NCBI RefSeq assembly: GCF_017676345.1
Contig: NZ_JAFFZM010000027.1
Location: forward strand, 1-64,000
Origin: Streptomyces smyrnaeus
GTDB lineage: Bacteria; Actinomycetota; Actinomycetes; Streptomycetales; Streptomycetaceae
Length of the DNA stretch: 64,000 bases
Reading direction: 5' to 3'
Both the position numbers and the translations under genes were made by a program. Shown here one piece after another: positions 18,655 to 27,218 of the stretch. Positions within the stretch are counted from its first letter, which is position 1; every line of letters begins with the position of its first letter. Below the pieces are notes generated by a model. That model did no database searches and was not told the DNA's origin. It worked only from the letters and a program-made list of their open reading frames with translations.

Positions 18655-18966
18655 TCACCTGGTCAGAGCAAGTGCGCTCAGCACTCGATGACGTTCACCG
18701 CGAGGCCGCCGCGCGCTGTCTCCTTGTACTTGGCCTACAAGACAGCGGCGGTCATGACAGGATCGATGGTCGTACCGTGGTGGTTGTATCAGCGGAAGTT
18801 GGCGGACGCCAACCTGATCGACTGGCGCGGCGGCGGGGCATACGGGTGGGGGCCGCGCAAGCCGTGACGTCACCACCACAGCCCCGGCTACGTCCACCGC
18901 GAGCTGCACGACAGCGATCAGCACTGCCCAGCGGCTCCAGTCCACGCCCGTGCGGTCCTCGTCCAT
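18655..18966 (-). CDS. small membrane protein
   Basis: ATG 18966 has an excellent ribosome site (GAGGAGG, 6 bases upstream). Residues 1-40 carry one membrane helix (WAVLIAVVQLAVDVAGAVVV). Beyond residue ~45 the composition becomes odd and overlaps the L-serine dehydratase tail in another frame, so the native C-terminus has probably been lost. Role unknown. Confidence 0.5.
   Translation of the reverse strand: MDEDRTGVDWSRWAVLIAVVQLAVDVAGAVVVTSRLARPPPVCPAAAPVDQVGVRQLPLIQPPRYDHRSCHDRRCLVGQVQGDSARRPRGERHRVLSALALTR
18678..18737 (-). pseudogene. C-terminal remnant of L-serine dehydratase
   Basis: The frame encodes AKYKETARGGLAVNVIEC and a stop. This is the highly conserved last part of bacterial L-serine ammonia-lyase (SdaA). 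Only ~20 codons remain, preceded by an in-frame stop, so it is a fragment. Confidence 0.7.
18766..18867 (+). CDS. possible 33-residue small protein
   Basis: MVVPWWLYQRKLADANLIDW followed by RGGGAYGWGPRKP and a stop. It is an aromatic, basic peptide with fair codon use and a weak AGG before the ATG. It runs antisense to the tail of the small membrane gene, so at most one is real in the overlap. Low certainty. Confidence 0.25.
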   Translation: MVVPWWLYQRKLADANLIDWRGGGAYGWGPRKP

Positions 18967-19101
18967 GGCCACCTCCTCGTAGGTTGACGAGGACCGTAGG
19001 CCGAGCGGGGAGAGGCATGCGGCGGGTTGTCCACAGGCGCGACAGATCGTCAACCGGCGGATCGCGCTTGTGGAAAACGGGTGCCCGTCCGTAGAAGCGA
19101 G

Positions 19102-19545
19102 TCAGGCGCTACGCAGTCGCCGACGGGCTCGCCGTACCCGCGCTCGCGACTCGTCGCCCATCCCCCGCAGCGCATCAAGCACCGTGAGGTCGGCGTCGAG
19201 GAGCGACGCGGCGTCGCCGTAGCCCTGCCGCATCAGCAGGTTCGACAGCCGGTGCCCGTGCTTGTCGTGGCCGAACGCGTCACGGAAGCGCAGTTCGTCG
19301 TGCTGGCGGTTACGGCAGGAGTAGCAGCCCCCGCCAGCAGGCATCGGCTCGGCACCCTCGACCTCATCTCGCACGCGGGAGGCGGCCTCTGCGCTCGTCG
19401 CTGCGGACGCGGCGCGAGCGACGGGCCGGAAGCCATCAGTTTGTGCGGTCTCGGTATCGGGGGTGACATCACCGGGGAAGACTGCGGTCACGTGCAGAAT
19501 CTTGGCGTCCTCATCGATGAGGCCGATCACCGTCCAGTCACTCAT
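19102..19545 (-). CDS. hypothetical protein with a C-terminal helix-hairpin-helix-like region
   Basis: A 147-residue protein from ATG 19545 (MSDWTVIGLIDEDAKILHV). The first ~30 residues form beta strands, then an Ala-rich linker, a possible metal site CYSCRNRQHDE, and a C-terminal LSNLLMRQGYGDAASLLDADL-TVLDALRGMGDESRARVRR segment. The last segment recalls the RNA-polymerase alpha C-terminal or HhH fold that binds DNA. The function is unknown. Confidence 0.6.
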   Translation of the reverse strand: MSDWTVIGLIDEDAKILHVTAVFPGDVTPDTETAQTDGFRPVARAASAATSAEAASRVRDEVEGAEPMPAGGGCYSCRNRQHDELRFRDAFGHDKHGHRLSNLLMRQGYGDAASLLDADLTVLDALRGMGDESRARVRRARRRLRSA

Positions 19546-19740
19546 GCCGCCATCTTCGCCGCCGAACCAGCGCAGATGGGTCGAAATGCTCGACTTCACC
19601 CGTGCTGGCTGTCCTCTGTGCGAACCTGAGCCAACGTCGGCGTGGCCCCGCCGGCAACACTGGACGGGGCCGTCCGCCTACAGCAGCCAGCTGGATGCAT
19701 ACGGATGCTGCCAGCATTCCACCCGGCACTGACAGGCGGT

Positions 19741-22025
19741 CGGAACACCTACGCTTGCCCGGGGACCACGTCGCGGGGACGCCGCCAGACTGCGGGCGAT
19801 GCGGAAGACCCCCGCATGCGCCGGGGACCACTCGGCCACGGGCGGCGTGACCGCGTTCCCGTACGGAACACCCCCGTACGCGGGGACCACGGCCTGGGCG
19901 TGGTCCGTGCTCGATGCGGGTTCGGAACACCCCCGCTCGCGCGGGGAACACCTCGCGGGCACGCTCCAGTGCCGCCGTGAGGTCGGCACACCCCCGCTCG
20001 CGCGGGGAACACTTCTCCGTGGTCGTGGGGGTGGACACGGTGTCCGGAACACCCCCGCTCGCGCGGGGAACACACCGCCAGTGCCCAGCCCGGGTTGCCC
20101 TACAACGGAACACCCCCGCTCGCGCGGGGAACACCCACGGCGCACCGCGCCGGAGCTGACCAGCTGCGGAACACCCCCGCTCGCGCGGGGAACACCCAAC
20201 AACCAAGGTCAACAAAAGCCGACCCAGCGGAACACCCCCGCTCGCGCGGGGAACACCCTCTTCGTACATTGCTCGTCTGTCCCGGTGGAGGAACACCCCC
20301 GCTCGCGCGGGGAACACCACGTCCTCACCGCGACGCAGCAAGGCGCTTCCGGAACACCCCCGCTCGCGCGGGGAACACTGAACCAGAGATCCGCGTTTCT
20401 CGAACGGATGCGGAACACCCCCGCTCGCGCGGGGAACACCGTGGAGCACGCGATCCCGGACGTCATGGAGTAGGAACACCCCCGCTCGCGCGGGGAACGC
20501 TACGCGGGGATGGGGATGCGGCAGCGGATCTGCGGAACACCCCCGCTCGCGCGGGGAACACTTCGGCGAGCGGTGGGAGACGTTCTCGGGTCGCGGAACA
20601 CCCCCGCTCGCGCGGGGAACACGGAGGAGGCCGGGCTGACCTATGTGGTCGCCGCGGAACACCCCCGCTCGCGCGGGGAACACCCCGGCGCGATCGTCAG
20701 CAGCGGGCGCGGGCCTGGAACACCCCCGCTCGCGCGGGGAACACATGTGCGGGGCGCCCCTGCGCTGGAATTCGAGCGGAACACCCCCGCTCGCGCGGGG
20801 AACACTCTCGGATGGTGACGGACTCGGCGGTCACATGCGGAACACCCCCGCTCGCGCGGGGAACACTTCACGACGGAGCAGGCGCAGGTGATGGTGCGCG
20901 GAACACCCCCGCTCGCGCGGGGAACACGTTCGGGTCGGTGTCGAACAGCTCCTCTTCCGCGGAACACCCCCGCTCGCGCGGGGAACACTGGCCGGTACTG
21001 GGCGTTGTGGTCTCGTACGGCGGAACACCCCCGCTCGCGCGGGGAACACTCCAGGACGATGGCCCCGCCGTGCAGCACCTGCGGAACACCCCCGCTCGCG
21101 CGGGGAACACCCAGGAGGAGAGGGTCGCCCGTCGGGCACGGTCGGAACACCCCCGCTCGCGCGGGGAACACTGGTGCTGAGTGGGTACGCTCATGGTGGA
21201 TCCCGGAACACCCCCGCTCGCGCGGGGAACACTACGGATGGACCGTAGCCCCATGCCTGGATCTCGGAACACCCCCGCTCGCGCGGGGAACACTCCGCGT
21301 GGTACCGGGCCAGGTCGTCCGCGCGCGGAACACCCCCGCTCGCGCGGGGAACACAGTCACAGCCCGCTGTCACAGCCGCTGTCACACGGAACACCCCCGC
21401 TCGCGCGGGGAACACGAAGGCGAGACAGCCGAATCCGGCGTTTGCAGCGGAACACCCCCGCTCGCGCGGGGAACACCACAGCATCCAGCAGCGCCTGACC
21501 GAACCGGGCGGAACACCCCCGCTCGCGCGGGGAACACGCGCGGTGGTCCCACTGCCGGGCCTCGATCCACGGAACACCCCCGCTCGCGCGGGGAACACAG
21601 TTCTTCGAGATCCGCGCGCAGCGCGACGACCGGAACACCCCCGCTCGCGCGGGGAACACCGAACCTGCGCGTGCAGCTGCGGGTGCGTGAACGGAACACC
21701 CCCGCTCGCGCGGGGAACACCCTTCCTCGTACCGGCCCTGGCTAGCGATGTACGGAACACCCCCGCTCGCGCGGGGAACACGGTCTGGGTGTTGGCATAT
21801 GCCGATTCGCGGGCGGAACACCCCCGCTCGCGCGGGGAACACGTGTTCAGCGGCTCGTCCACGCTGTACGTGGTCGGAACACCCCCGCTCGCGCGGGGAA
21901 CACGCGTTCGGGGTGGAGCGGCCGACGAGCCGTACCGGAACACCCCCGCTCGCGCGGGGAACACCTGGGCGCGTTCGTCGTCGGAGAAGTCGCGGCCGGA
22001 ACACCCCCGCTCGCGCGGGGAACAC
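19741..22025 (-). CRISPR. type I-E CRISPR array, 38 repeats (three degenerate)
   Basis: Thirty-five regular 29-base repeats start every 61 bases from 19923 to 21997, with 32-base spacers. Three degenerate repeats precede them at 19741, 19802 and 19864. Read on the minus strand the repeat starts GTGTTCCCCGCGCGAGC and ends GGGGGTGTTCCG, with stem CCCCGC/GCGGGG and loop GCGA, close to the E. coli type I-E repeat. The degenerate end is at the left and the conserved leader at the right, so transcription and spacer addition run from the right. The second spacer from the leader (21904-21935) is identical to one in the array near cas2. One repeat (20472) has a changed last dinucleotide. Confidence 0.97.
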
Positions 22026-22150
22026 ACTTCCTGACCTGCTCCGTTAGCGTGGCTTTGCCGGTTCTTTACTGCTGCGGCTTCTCGTCATTGGTACATGGTG
22101 GCAGAGCGGTACCGCAGTTTGGGTGTCCATAGGCTTGTTCGGGCGGGTGT
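22026..22150 (-). promoter_or_regulatory. CRISPR leader of the 19.7-22.0 kb array
   Basis: The sequence right of the last repeat starts with TTCCTGACCTGC and continues with GGCTTTGC and GTTCTTTACTG. The same ~125 bases, with about a dozen changes, follow the small array at 38740. The first motif also follows the other two large arrays. This marks the leader where transcription starts and new spacers enter. Confidence 0.8.
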
Positions 22151-22637
22151 CATTTTGGAGCACGTCTCGAGGCAAGGTGCCCGTGAGGGTTCGCAGGTCG
22201 ACGCGGTGGCTCGTCGCTTAAGGACCGCGCGGGCAGCATGCCGATGGGTGCGGCCGTTCCTTCGCCGAGCCGGGGGCCGGGGTATGGCTGGCAAGCGTGT
22301 CTCGGTCTCTGCAGGGGGCTGGGGGCGCGACCGAGGCGGGGCCTCCCTGTCCCGGGCAGCGCAGATCGGGCGACTGAGCGCTGGTCCCGTGGCCAAGTGC
22401 TCCTACGGTTGGGCCGCCCACCCCGCACCTATGCGACGACTGCAAATTCCAAGTGATCGACATCGAGCAACGCGATTGCCAGAAGCAAGAGCGCGAGTTT
22501 CGCAAGCTGGCACCGCAGCCCGTGCAGAGAGCCGGGAGCCGGCTCTCCCGGCTCCGACGCTGACACTATGCGCAGGAGATCCCGTAATTGGTTGCTTTGA
22601 CCGACGTCCCGCCCCAGCGCCAGCGCCGAGGCTGACA
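22151..22637. other. stretch without a clear gene
   Basis: GC-driven frames only, except for a plus-strand frame 22378-22563 that ends with HLCDDCKFQVIDIEQRDCQK and looks coding (CxxC, helical tail) but has no start. It may be the 3' remnant of a gene disrupted when the array or leader arrived. Confidence 0.35.
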
Positions 22638-23141
22638 TCAGCGGGCGGGATGACCGTGACGTGCCCGGTGGCGAGCAGCTTGCGGTAGGCGACCGCTACC
22701 ACCGGTGCCCAGGTTACCGACCGTTACCTCGCTGGGCTGGGCGTCGTCTGAGATTCTGATTGCCCTGGTAAGAGGCACATCCTCGTCCAAGACAAGGATT
22801 AGACGGGGAAGCACGATCGGCGCGACCAACCCGCCAAGCTGGCGGGAAGCTCGGTGCTGACGGAACCATCCGCACATGTGTCCTCGAACGTGAGCCCGAC
22901 GGGCTGCCCGGGCGCACCGGTTCCAGTCCCGGCGTCGGGCTTTGAACTGCCTGTGGTGAATGCGGTTGGCCTGCATCTGGACCATGTCTGCGGAGTCGCC
23001 AGGGTGCATTGCCTCGATCACGGTAGCGATCCCGGCGGCGAGCGTCCTGATCAGCAGGGTCAGTACCACGAGCAGCAAAAGAGGGAAGAGGGCCTTCCAT
23101 GGAACGCCCAGTACAAGAAGGTCAAAAATCAGATTGTTCAT
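22638..23141 (-). CDS. small membrane protein with a basic cytoplasmic tail
   Basis: ATG 23141 has a very good ribosome site (GGGGAGG, 6 bases upstream). Residues 1-35 form a membrane helix (ALFPLLLLVVLTLLIRTL). A segment AIEAMHPGDSADMVQMQ-like and a strongly basic part (RQFKARRRDWNRCARAARR) follow. Past residue ~110 the sequence still reads as strands (APIVLPRLILVLDEDVPL) but the end is low-complexity. It is the last gene of a minus-strand group with 23275-23454 and 23590-24249, each separated by a strong hairpin. Function unknown. Confidence 0.55.
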   Translation of the reverse strand: MNNLIFDLLVLGVPWKALFPLLLLVVLTLLIRTLAAGIATVIEAMHPGDSADMVQMQANRIHHRQFKARRRDWNRCARAARRAHVRGHMCGWFRQHRASRQLGGLVAPIVLPRLILVLDEDVPLTRAIRISDDAQPSEVTVGNLGTGGSGRLPQAARHRARHGHPAR

Positions 23142-23188
23142 CAGGTCCTCCCCGTCGAGGGCTCAGGCAATAGCATCCACTCCCAGGT

Positions 23189-23223
23189 GTGGGAAGGGCC
23201 CCCGATCAGCGGGCCCTTCCCAC
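23189..23223 (-). terminator. perfect 13-bp hairpin upstream of the small membrane gene
   Basis: GTGGGAAGGGCCC, a 9-base loop and GGGCCCTTCCCAC pair perfectly. No T-run follows, so it acts either as a factor-assisted terminator for 23275-23454 or as an RNA-stability element between co-transcribed genes. Confidence 0.65.
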
Positions 23224-23274
23224 CTTGCCGCATGTCCCCGTAGCTCGCTGGGAACCTTACGAGGCGAGCGCTTT

Positions 23275-23454
23275 CTACAGCCGTGTGGCCTGTCGGGGCA
23301 GGCTTGTACGTGCCGCCTCATCAGCATCAATGGGTAGGACAAGCTGAGGCAGCCGGACTGTCGAGTTCGGTGTAATGAGCCTCAACACCAACAACACCAG
23401 GTTGTCCCATGAAGCCTTGAGTGTCGTAAGCCCTGGATTATCTACAAGTTCCAT
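23275..23454 (-). CDS. 59-residue small protein
   Basis: MELVDNPGLTTLKASWDNLV, then LLVLRLITPNSTVRLPQLVL and a polar tail ending TRL. Ribosome-site-like AGGAGCACACAGGA lies before ATG 23454. It has lower GC than the neighbours, and sits between two hairpins in the sigma-like gene cluster. A short hydrophobic stretch is present (LVLLVLRLI), possibly membrane-associated. Function unknown. Confidence 0.5.
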   Translation of the reverse strand: MELVDNPGLTTLKASWDNLVLLVLRLITPNSTVRLPQLVLPIDADEAARTSLPRQATRL

Positions 23455-23475
23455 TCCTGTGTGCTCCTCTGTCTT

Positions 23476-23584
23476 CGGCTCTAGGCCTTTGGCGGGCCTG
23501 GAGCCGAGCGGGATGGAGGGCTAGCGTCCCTCCCGCCCCCGTACGGACTGGGCCTCCAGGCCGTACGGGAGCGGGACGCTCTAG
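23476..23584 (-). terminator. two hairpins directly after the sigma-like gene
   Basis: One hairpin pairs CGGCTC.AGGCC with GGCCT.GAGCCG (23476-23506). A larger one at 23521-23584 pairs CTAGCGTCCC with GGGACGCTCTAG-type sequence on the outside and CCGTACGG with itself inside. They lie immediately 3' of the stop at 23590 and should terminate or punctuate that transcript. Confidence 0.7.
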
Positions 23585-23589
23585 TTCTC

Positions 23590-24249
23590 CTAAATATGCG
23601 GAGGCTCGTAGCCGAGGTGTCTGAACTTTCCCTGCCGATAAGCTCTGTTGACTTTCCGCACGGCCTTGTACTTCATCTGCGTCACAGCTTTGACAGTGGT
23701 AGGCGGATTGAGCCACTCGGCTACTGCAGCGTTGTCCTCACCCAGGACCTGCGCCAGAACGTAGACATGCGCCTCGCGCTTGGTGAGAACCCCGGACTCG
23801 ATGACCCCACGGGCTGCCTCGACCAGCTCAGTATTGAGCTGCAGCATGCTGTCGAGCTGGGGGTCGGTGTACTGCCGCTGGCGCAAGGCGTCCAGATGCT
23901 CGTCACCGACCAGCACTTCGATGGCCGTCCGCAGCTTGCTCAGTGCCTTGGTCACACAACTGTTGAGGTACGGGTCAAGATTCTCGACCGGCCCATGCCT
24001 CACGAGCCTGCGCTCAAGGCCAGCGAGAATCGACTGCCACATATCCTCGGCCATCTGCCAACCAGCCTTCCGGGCCATCCGCGCGATGTGCATACCGGAC
24101 TGCTCAAAGGCGATCGCCAACTGCTCGCGTGTCTCGTTTGAGTGCCCGGGCAGCACGTCGACTGATGCTTCCGCATCGGCCGCAGGCGTGGAAGTCTGTA
24201 CGGGAAGGTCAGAGGATGCTGAGCTCTCGCCGCGCATCTCTTCGGGCAT
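23590..24249 (-). CDS. sigma-70-like protein (probable atypical ECF-type sigma factor)
   Basis: A 219-residue protein. After a ~40-residue disordered N-terminus come EQLAIAFEQSGMHIARMARK, AGWQMAEDMWQSILAGLERR and GPVENLDPYLNSCVTKALSK, which follow the region-2 layout of ECF sigma factors (R..GW..AEDA.Q...., NP.AYL...V.N). The C-terminal part, with LTKREAHVYVLAQVLGEDNAAVAEWL and VKAVTQMKYKAVRKVNRAYR, fits region 4 with its helix-turn-helix. It could direct RNA polymerase to a small regulon, perhaps the small genes downstream. The match is by pattern, and the region-2 promoter-melting residues are not canonical, so it may be a sigma-derived regulator. Confidence 0.5.
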   Translation of the reverse strand: MPEEMRGESSASSDLPVQTSTPAADAEASVDVLPGHSNETREQLAIAFEQSGMHIARMARKAGWQMAEDMWQSILAGLERRLVRHGPVENLDPYLNSCVTKALSKLRTAIEVLVGDEHLDALRQRQYTDPQLDSMLQLNTELVEAARGVIESGVLTKREAHVYVLAQVLGEDNAAVAEWLNPPTTVKAVTQMKYKAVRKVNRAYRQGKFRHLGYEPPHI

Positions 24250-24502
24250 GGGTACTCCTGAGTCGAATCGGGTTGTCGCCCACCTTCAGGCGCAGCACCC
24301 CTCCCGAATCACCGAGGTTGCCGTATTACATGCTTAGTGTGCAGTCCAGGAGATTGGTTCCCTTTCAGCGGCACGTGGCGGTGCGACTGCGGTCGGTGTC
24401 GGGCAGGGGCGCGTCGCGCCGGCCTTGCTGCTGTGGTGTGCTGACGGCCTAGGTAAGGGCTGTACCGTAGCTGCTGGTCGCGGGGCCAGGCGGATGCCGC
24501 GG

Positions 24503-24890
24503 GTGCTGCTCGTGGACGCAACCTCAACAACCGCATGGCCATGAAGGCGGTCCTCGAGCCCCTCGACCAGGAAATCGTTGCGGTCTCCTCCGGCCGCGAA
24601 GCACTCAAGGAGCTGCTGGGCCACGACGACATCGCCGTCATCCTGCTGGATGTGCACATGCCGGGCATGCACGGCTACGAGACCGCCGCCCACATCAAAC
24701 GCCGCCACCGCACCCACGAAATCCCCCATCATCTTTCTCACCGCCATGGGGCCCGACGACTCCGCCTGCGGGCTACGCCGCAGGCGGAGTAACTTACCTC
24801 GCCGAACCCTTCGCCCCCTGGGTCCTGCGCGCCAAGGTCGCCGTCTTCACCGGCATCCACCTCGAACGAAACCAACGCGGTAACCACTGA
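24503..24890 (+). pseudogene. response-regulator receiver domain, multiply frameshifted
   Basis: Three frames together reconstruct a REC domain: VLLVD at 24503, then NNRMAMKAVLEPLDQEIVAV and IAVILLDVHMPGMHGYETAA (phospho-acceptor Asp in LLDVHMPG), next IIFLTAMGPDD, and finally GGVTYLAEPFAPWVLRAKVA ending GIHLERNQRGNH. At least three frame changes are needed, so the gene is dead. Sensor kinases of this kind usually carry such REC domains; the rest is missing. Confidence 0.75.
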
Positions 24891-25049
24891 CCGTTCCAAT
24901 ACTGCTTGCATGCACCGTCCCGCAGCATGCCGGTCCGGGGATTGTGGCCCGCAGGCTGTACTGTGACCCAAGCCGGACGCCACTGCCCACGTCCAACAAC
25001 GTCAGGTGTGCCGCCCCGGGTGTGTCCCGTCAACGGCTGATCTTGGTTG

Positions 25050-25253
25050 TTAGGGGTGCGTGAAAAAGGGCCCGCTGCCGCGCGCAATTGGTGCGGTGCG
25101 GTGGTGCGCACGGTGCGGTGACGGGGACGATGATCCGCCGAACCCGGCGGCCGCTTCGGTGTCGCCAGCCTCCACGGCCTGACGGTAGTTGAAGGTGCTG
25201 AGTACCTCGTCCGGCGTCAGCGGAGCGAGGGGCACGGTGGGGTTCTGGAACAT
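25050..25253 (-). CDS. 67-residue small protein
   Basis: ATG 25253 has GAGGAG 6-8 bases upstream. The first half is well-formed (MFQNPTVPLAPLTPDEVLST, FNYRQAVEAGDTEAAAGFGG), the second half is Pro/His-rich and low-complexity, so the 3' end may be unreliable. No family recognised. Confidence 0.45.
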   Translation of the reverse strand: MFQNPTVPLAPLTPDEVLSTFNYRQAVEAGDTEAAAGFGGSSSPSPHRAHHRTAPIARGSGPFFTHP

Positions 25254-25516
25254 GGTCGGCTCCTCACGTACAGGCCGCCCCGCTGATTACAGTGGCCTCG
25301 GGGCCGATGCTCGGGCCGCGGGGCTGGGGATAGAACCCGTACACCGAAGGTGAACGCACCCGCTGGGCCGGCGCTCGTGTTGCCCTCTTCTCCAGGCTCG
25401 CTAACTGTGGCATTCCGTCCATTCCGGCAAGGGGGAAAGCTCCGTCCCGCGACGCTGCGCGATGGGTCGGGGAAGAGGCGCTGCCGTCCAGGGCGTGCCG
25501 TTGGGAGACTGCGGGG

Positions 25517-25984
25517 ATGACCACGCAGCGGCTGCCGTTCCCGATCCCGGACGAACGCGCCCACCTTTTCGTCGACAGCTACGCTGACATGCACGGCCTC
25601 GTTGAGGACCTGGTCGTGCCCGCCGGCATACCCGAGGCCGCGGCCACCGTCCTGGCTACGGCCCGCGAGCTGCTGCGCCAGTCGTACTACTGCTACGAGT
25701 TCTCCACCGTGGCGGTCATGCACTCCCTGATCGCGGTGGAGATCGTGCTGCGCGACCGTATCCCGGACGCGGGCAAGAAGCCGCTGCACCAGCTCATCAA
25801 GCAGGGCGCCTCCGACGGGATCCTGACAGCCCGGCAGGCGGAGTACCTTGACGACGGCCGGAAGATCCGCAACGGCATGGCGCACGGCCAGACCACGCAC
25901 GCGGTGATGCCGCCGGCCATGGCGGTGCCGATGGTGACGACTTCGTTCGCGATCGTCTCCGAGCTCTGCACCGCACCTACCTGA
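25517..25984 (+). CDS. HEPN-like protein (R-N-x3-H motif)
   Basis: A 155-residue all-helical protein. Its C-terminal half has AEYLDDGRKIRNGMAHGQTT, giving the RNxxxH motif (RNGMAH) of HEPN domains; the preceding EIVLRDRIP and LHQLIKQGASDG fit the DUF4145-like HEPN helices. HEPN proteins often act as RNases in defence or toxin systems, though many copies are only binding modules. No cognate nucleotidyltransferase or antitoxin is next to it. A small minus-strand gene lies upstream and a replication-relaxation gene downstream. Confidence 0.6.
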   Translation: MTTQRLPFPIPDERAHLFVDSYADMHGLVEDLVVPAGIPEAAATVLATARELLRQSYYCYEFSTVAVMHSLIAVEIVLRDRIPDAGKKPLHQLIKQGASDGILTARQAEYLDDGRKIRNGMAHGQTTHAVMPPAMAVPMVTTSFAIVSELCTAPT

Positions 25985-26105
25985 CGATCACGGCTCGGTA
26001 ACGACACTCAGTGAAGCGTCACACCGTCGATTTTCGCCACACCTCTACCAGGTGACGGCGGGATTCTGTCCGGAGTACCGCGCCACCTGCGTGAGGAGCC
26101 TTGCC

Positions 26106-27164
26106 ATGACGTACACCAGCAGCGCCCGGCAGCCCGAGCCGGAGTCGCGTCCGACCCGGACAAGGGGTGCTGAACGCCCGGCGGGCGGCCCGCAATCCAG
26201 TGCCGTGAACGGTGCCGCGAACGATTCCAACGTTGTGCCCATCACCGCAGCTCACAGCGCGCGCCAGAGGACCTCCCGGCACGCTGACACCTCTCTCCCT
26301 TCCCCTGAGACATCAGCGAAGGGGAAGAGGTCCACTCCCACGGCCGGGAAGGTGCGGGCCGATGCGCTTCGGATGCTGGGGTGTGTGCGGATAGCCACGG
26401 TGCGGCAGATGGCTCAGGTGATCACGAAGGATGAGTCGGACGGCCGGTCGTACGTGCGCAGGGCGATGAAGGAACTGGCGGAGCTGAGGCTGGCGGAGAC
26501 GAACGGCAAGGCGGGCAAGCACCCGATCTGGAACCTGACTCCGGCGGGACAGAAGGCTCTGGCCGACGGCAACGAGCTGCCTCCCCGTCCGCAGGCCGGC
26601 ACCGGAGCGAAGGCGGTGAAGGCCGGGTTCGGTCCGCACGGCGTCGCGGTGACGGACATGATCCTCGCCTACGGCGGCCGCAAGCACCTGACCGACTGGC
26701 AGGTGGAGGTCAACCACGCCATCAAGGCGACCGGCCTCAGCTTCAACCCCGACGCCGTCCTCGCGCTGCCGACCAAAACCAGCGAGGTGCGCCTCTTCGA
26801 ACTCGACAACGGCACCATGTCCCAGGCCCGCCTCGCCAAGGAGGCCTGGGACTACGAGCGCTACGCCGGGCACCGCGTCTGGGAAGGCGCCCGCGGCACG
26901 ATCGGCAACACGTTCCCGTTCTGGCAGCGCCACCGCTACACCCGCTCCCAGACCTTCCCGCGGCTGCACGTCGTCCTGGCGGGCAAGGAGGAGCACCTGC
27001 TCGACAACCGCCTCCAGGCGCTCGCCGACGACGTGAAGGGCATGGCCGTCGCGGTGTGGGTGAACACACTGCCCCGGCTCCAGCGAGGCGAGCCCTGGTA
27101 CGAGATCGGCGTCGACGACCCCGACCGGCGCCGCCGGTGCTACCCCGAACCCGTAGGCCGCTGA
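26106..27164 (+). CDS. replication-relaxation family protein
   Basis: A 352-residue protein from ATG 26106. After a ~75-residue disordered N-terminus the winged-helix part reads VRADALRMLGCVRIATVRQM, then SYVRRAMKELAELRLAETNG and HPIWNLTPAGQKALADG. The C-terminal nuclease-like part has FGPHGVAVTDMILAYGGRKH, FNPDAVLALPTKTSEVRLFE, LDNGTMSQARLAKEAWDYER. This is the replication-relaxation family (PF13814), found in actinobacterial plasmids and integrative elements. The conserved FxxELDxGTxs core recalls a PD-(D/E)XK-like fold. It suggests that the 26-33 kb stretch derives from a plasmid or ICE. Confidence 0.85.
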   Translation: MTYTSSARQPEPESRPTRTRGAERPAGGPQSSAVNGAANDSNVVPITAAHSARQRTSRHADTSLPSPETSAKGKRSTPTAGKVRADALRMLGCVRIATVRQMAQVITKDESDGRSYVRRAMKELAELRLAETNGKAGKHPIWNLTPAGQKALADGNELPPRPQAGTGAKAVKAGFGPHGVAVTDMILAYGGRKHLTDWQVEVNHAIKATGLSFNPDAVLALPTKTSEVRLFELDNGTMSQARLAKEAWDYERYAGHRVWEGARGTIGNTFPFWQRHRYTRSQTFPRLHVVLAGKEEHLLDNRLQALADDVKGMAVAVWVNTLPRLQRGEPWYEIGVDDPDRRRRCYPEPVGR

Positions 27165-27218
27165 GCCGCGCGCGACGCCGGGCAAGCCCTTCGCGCGAGG
27201 GGCTTGCCCGGGGCACGG

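Noticed and set aside
19538-22034. Long open frames with repeated Pro/Arg/Gly-rich peptides on both strands
   Set aside because: They are translations of the CRISPR repeats: the 61-base period means the frame advances one base per unit and the peptide changes accordingly. No gene.
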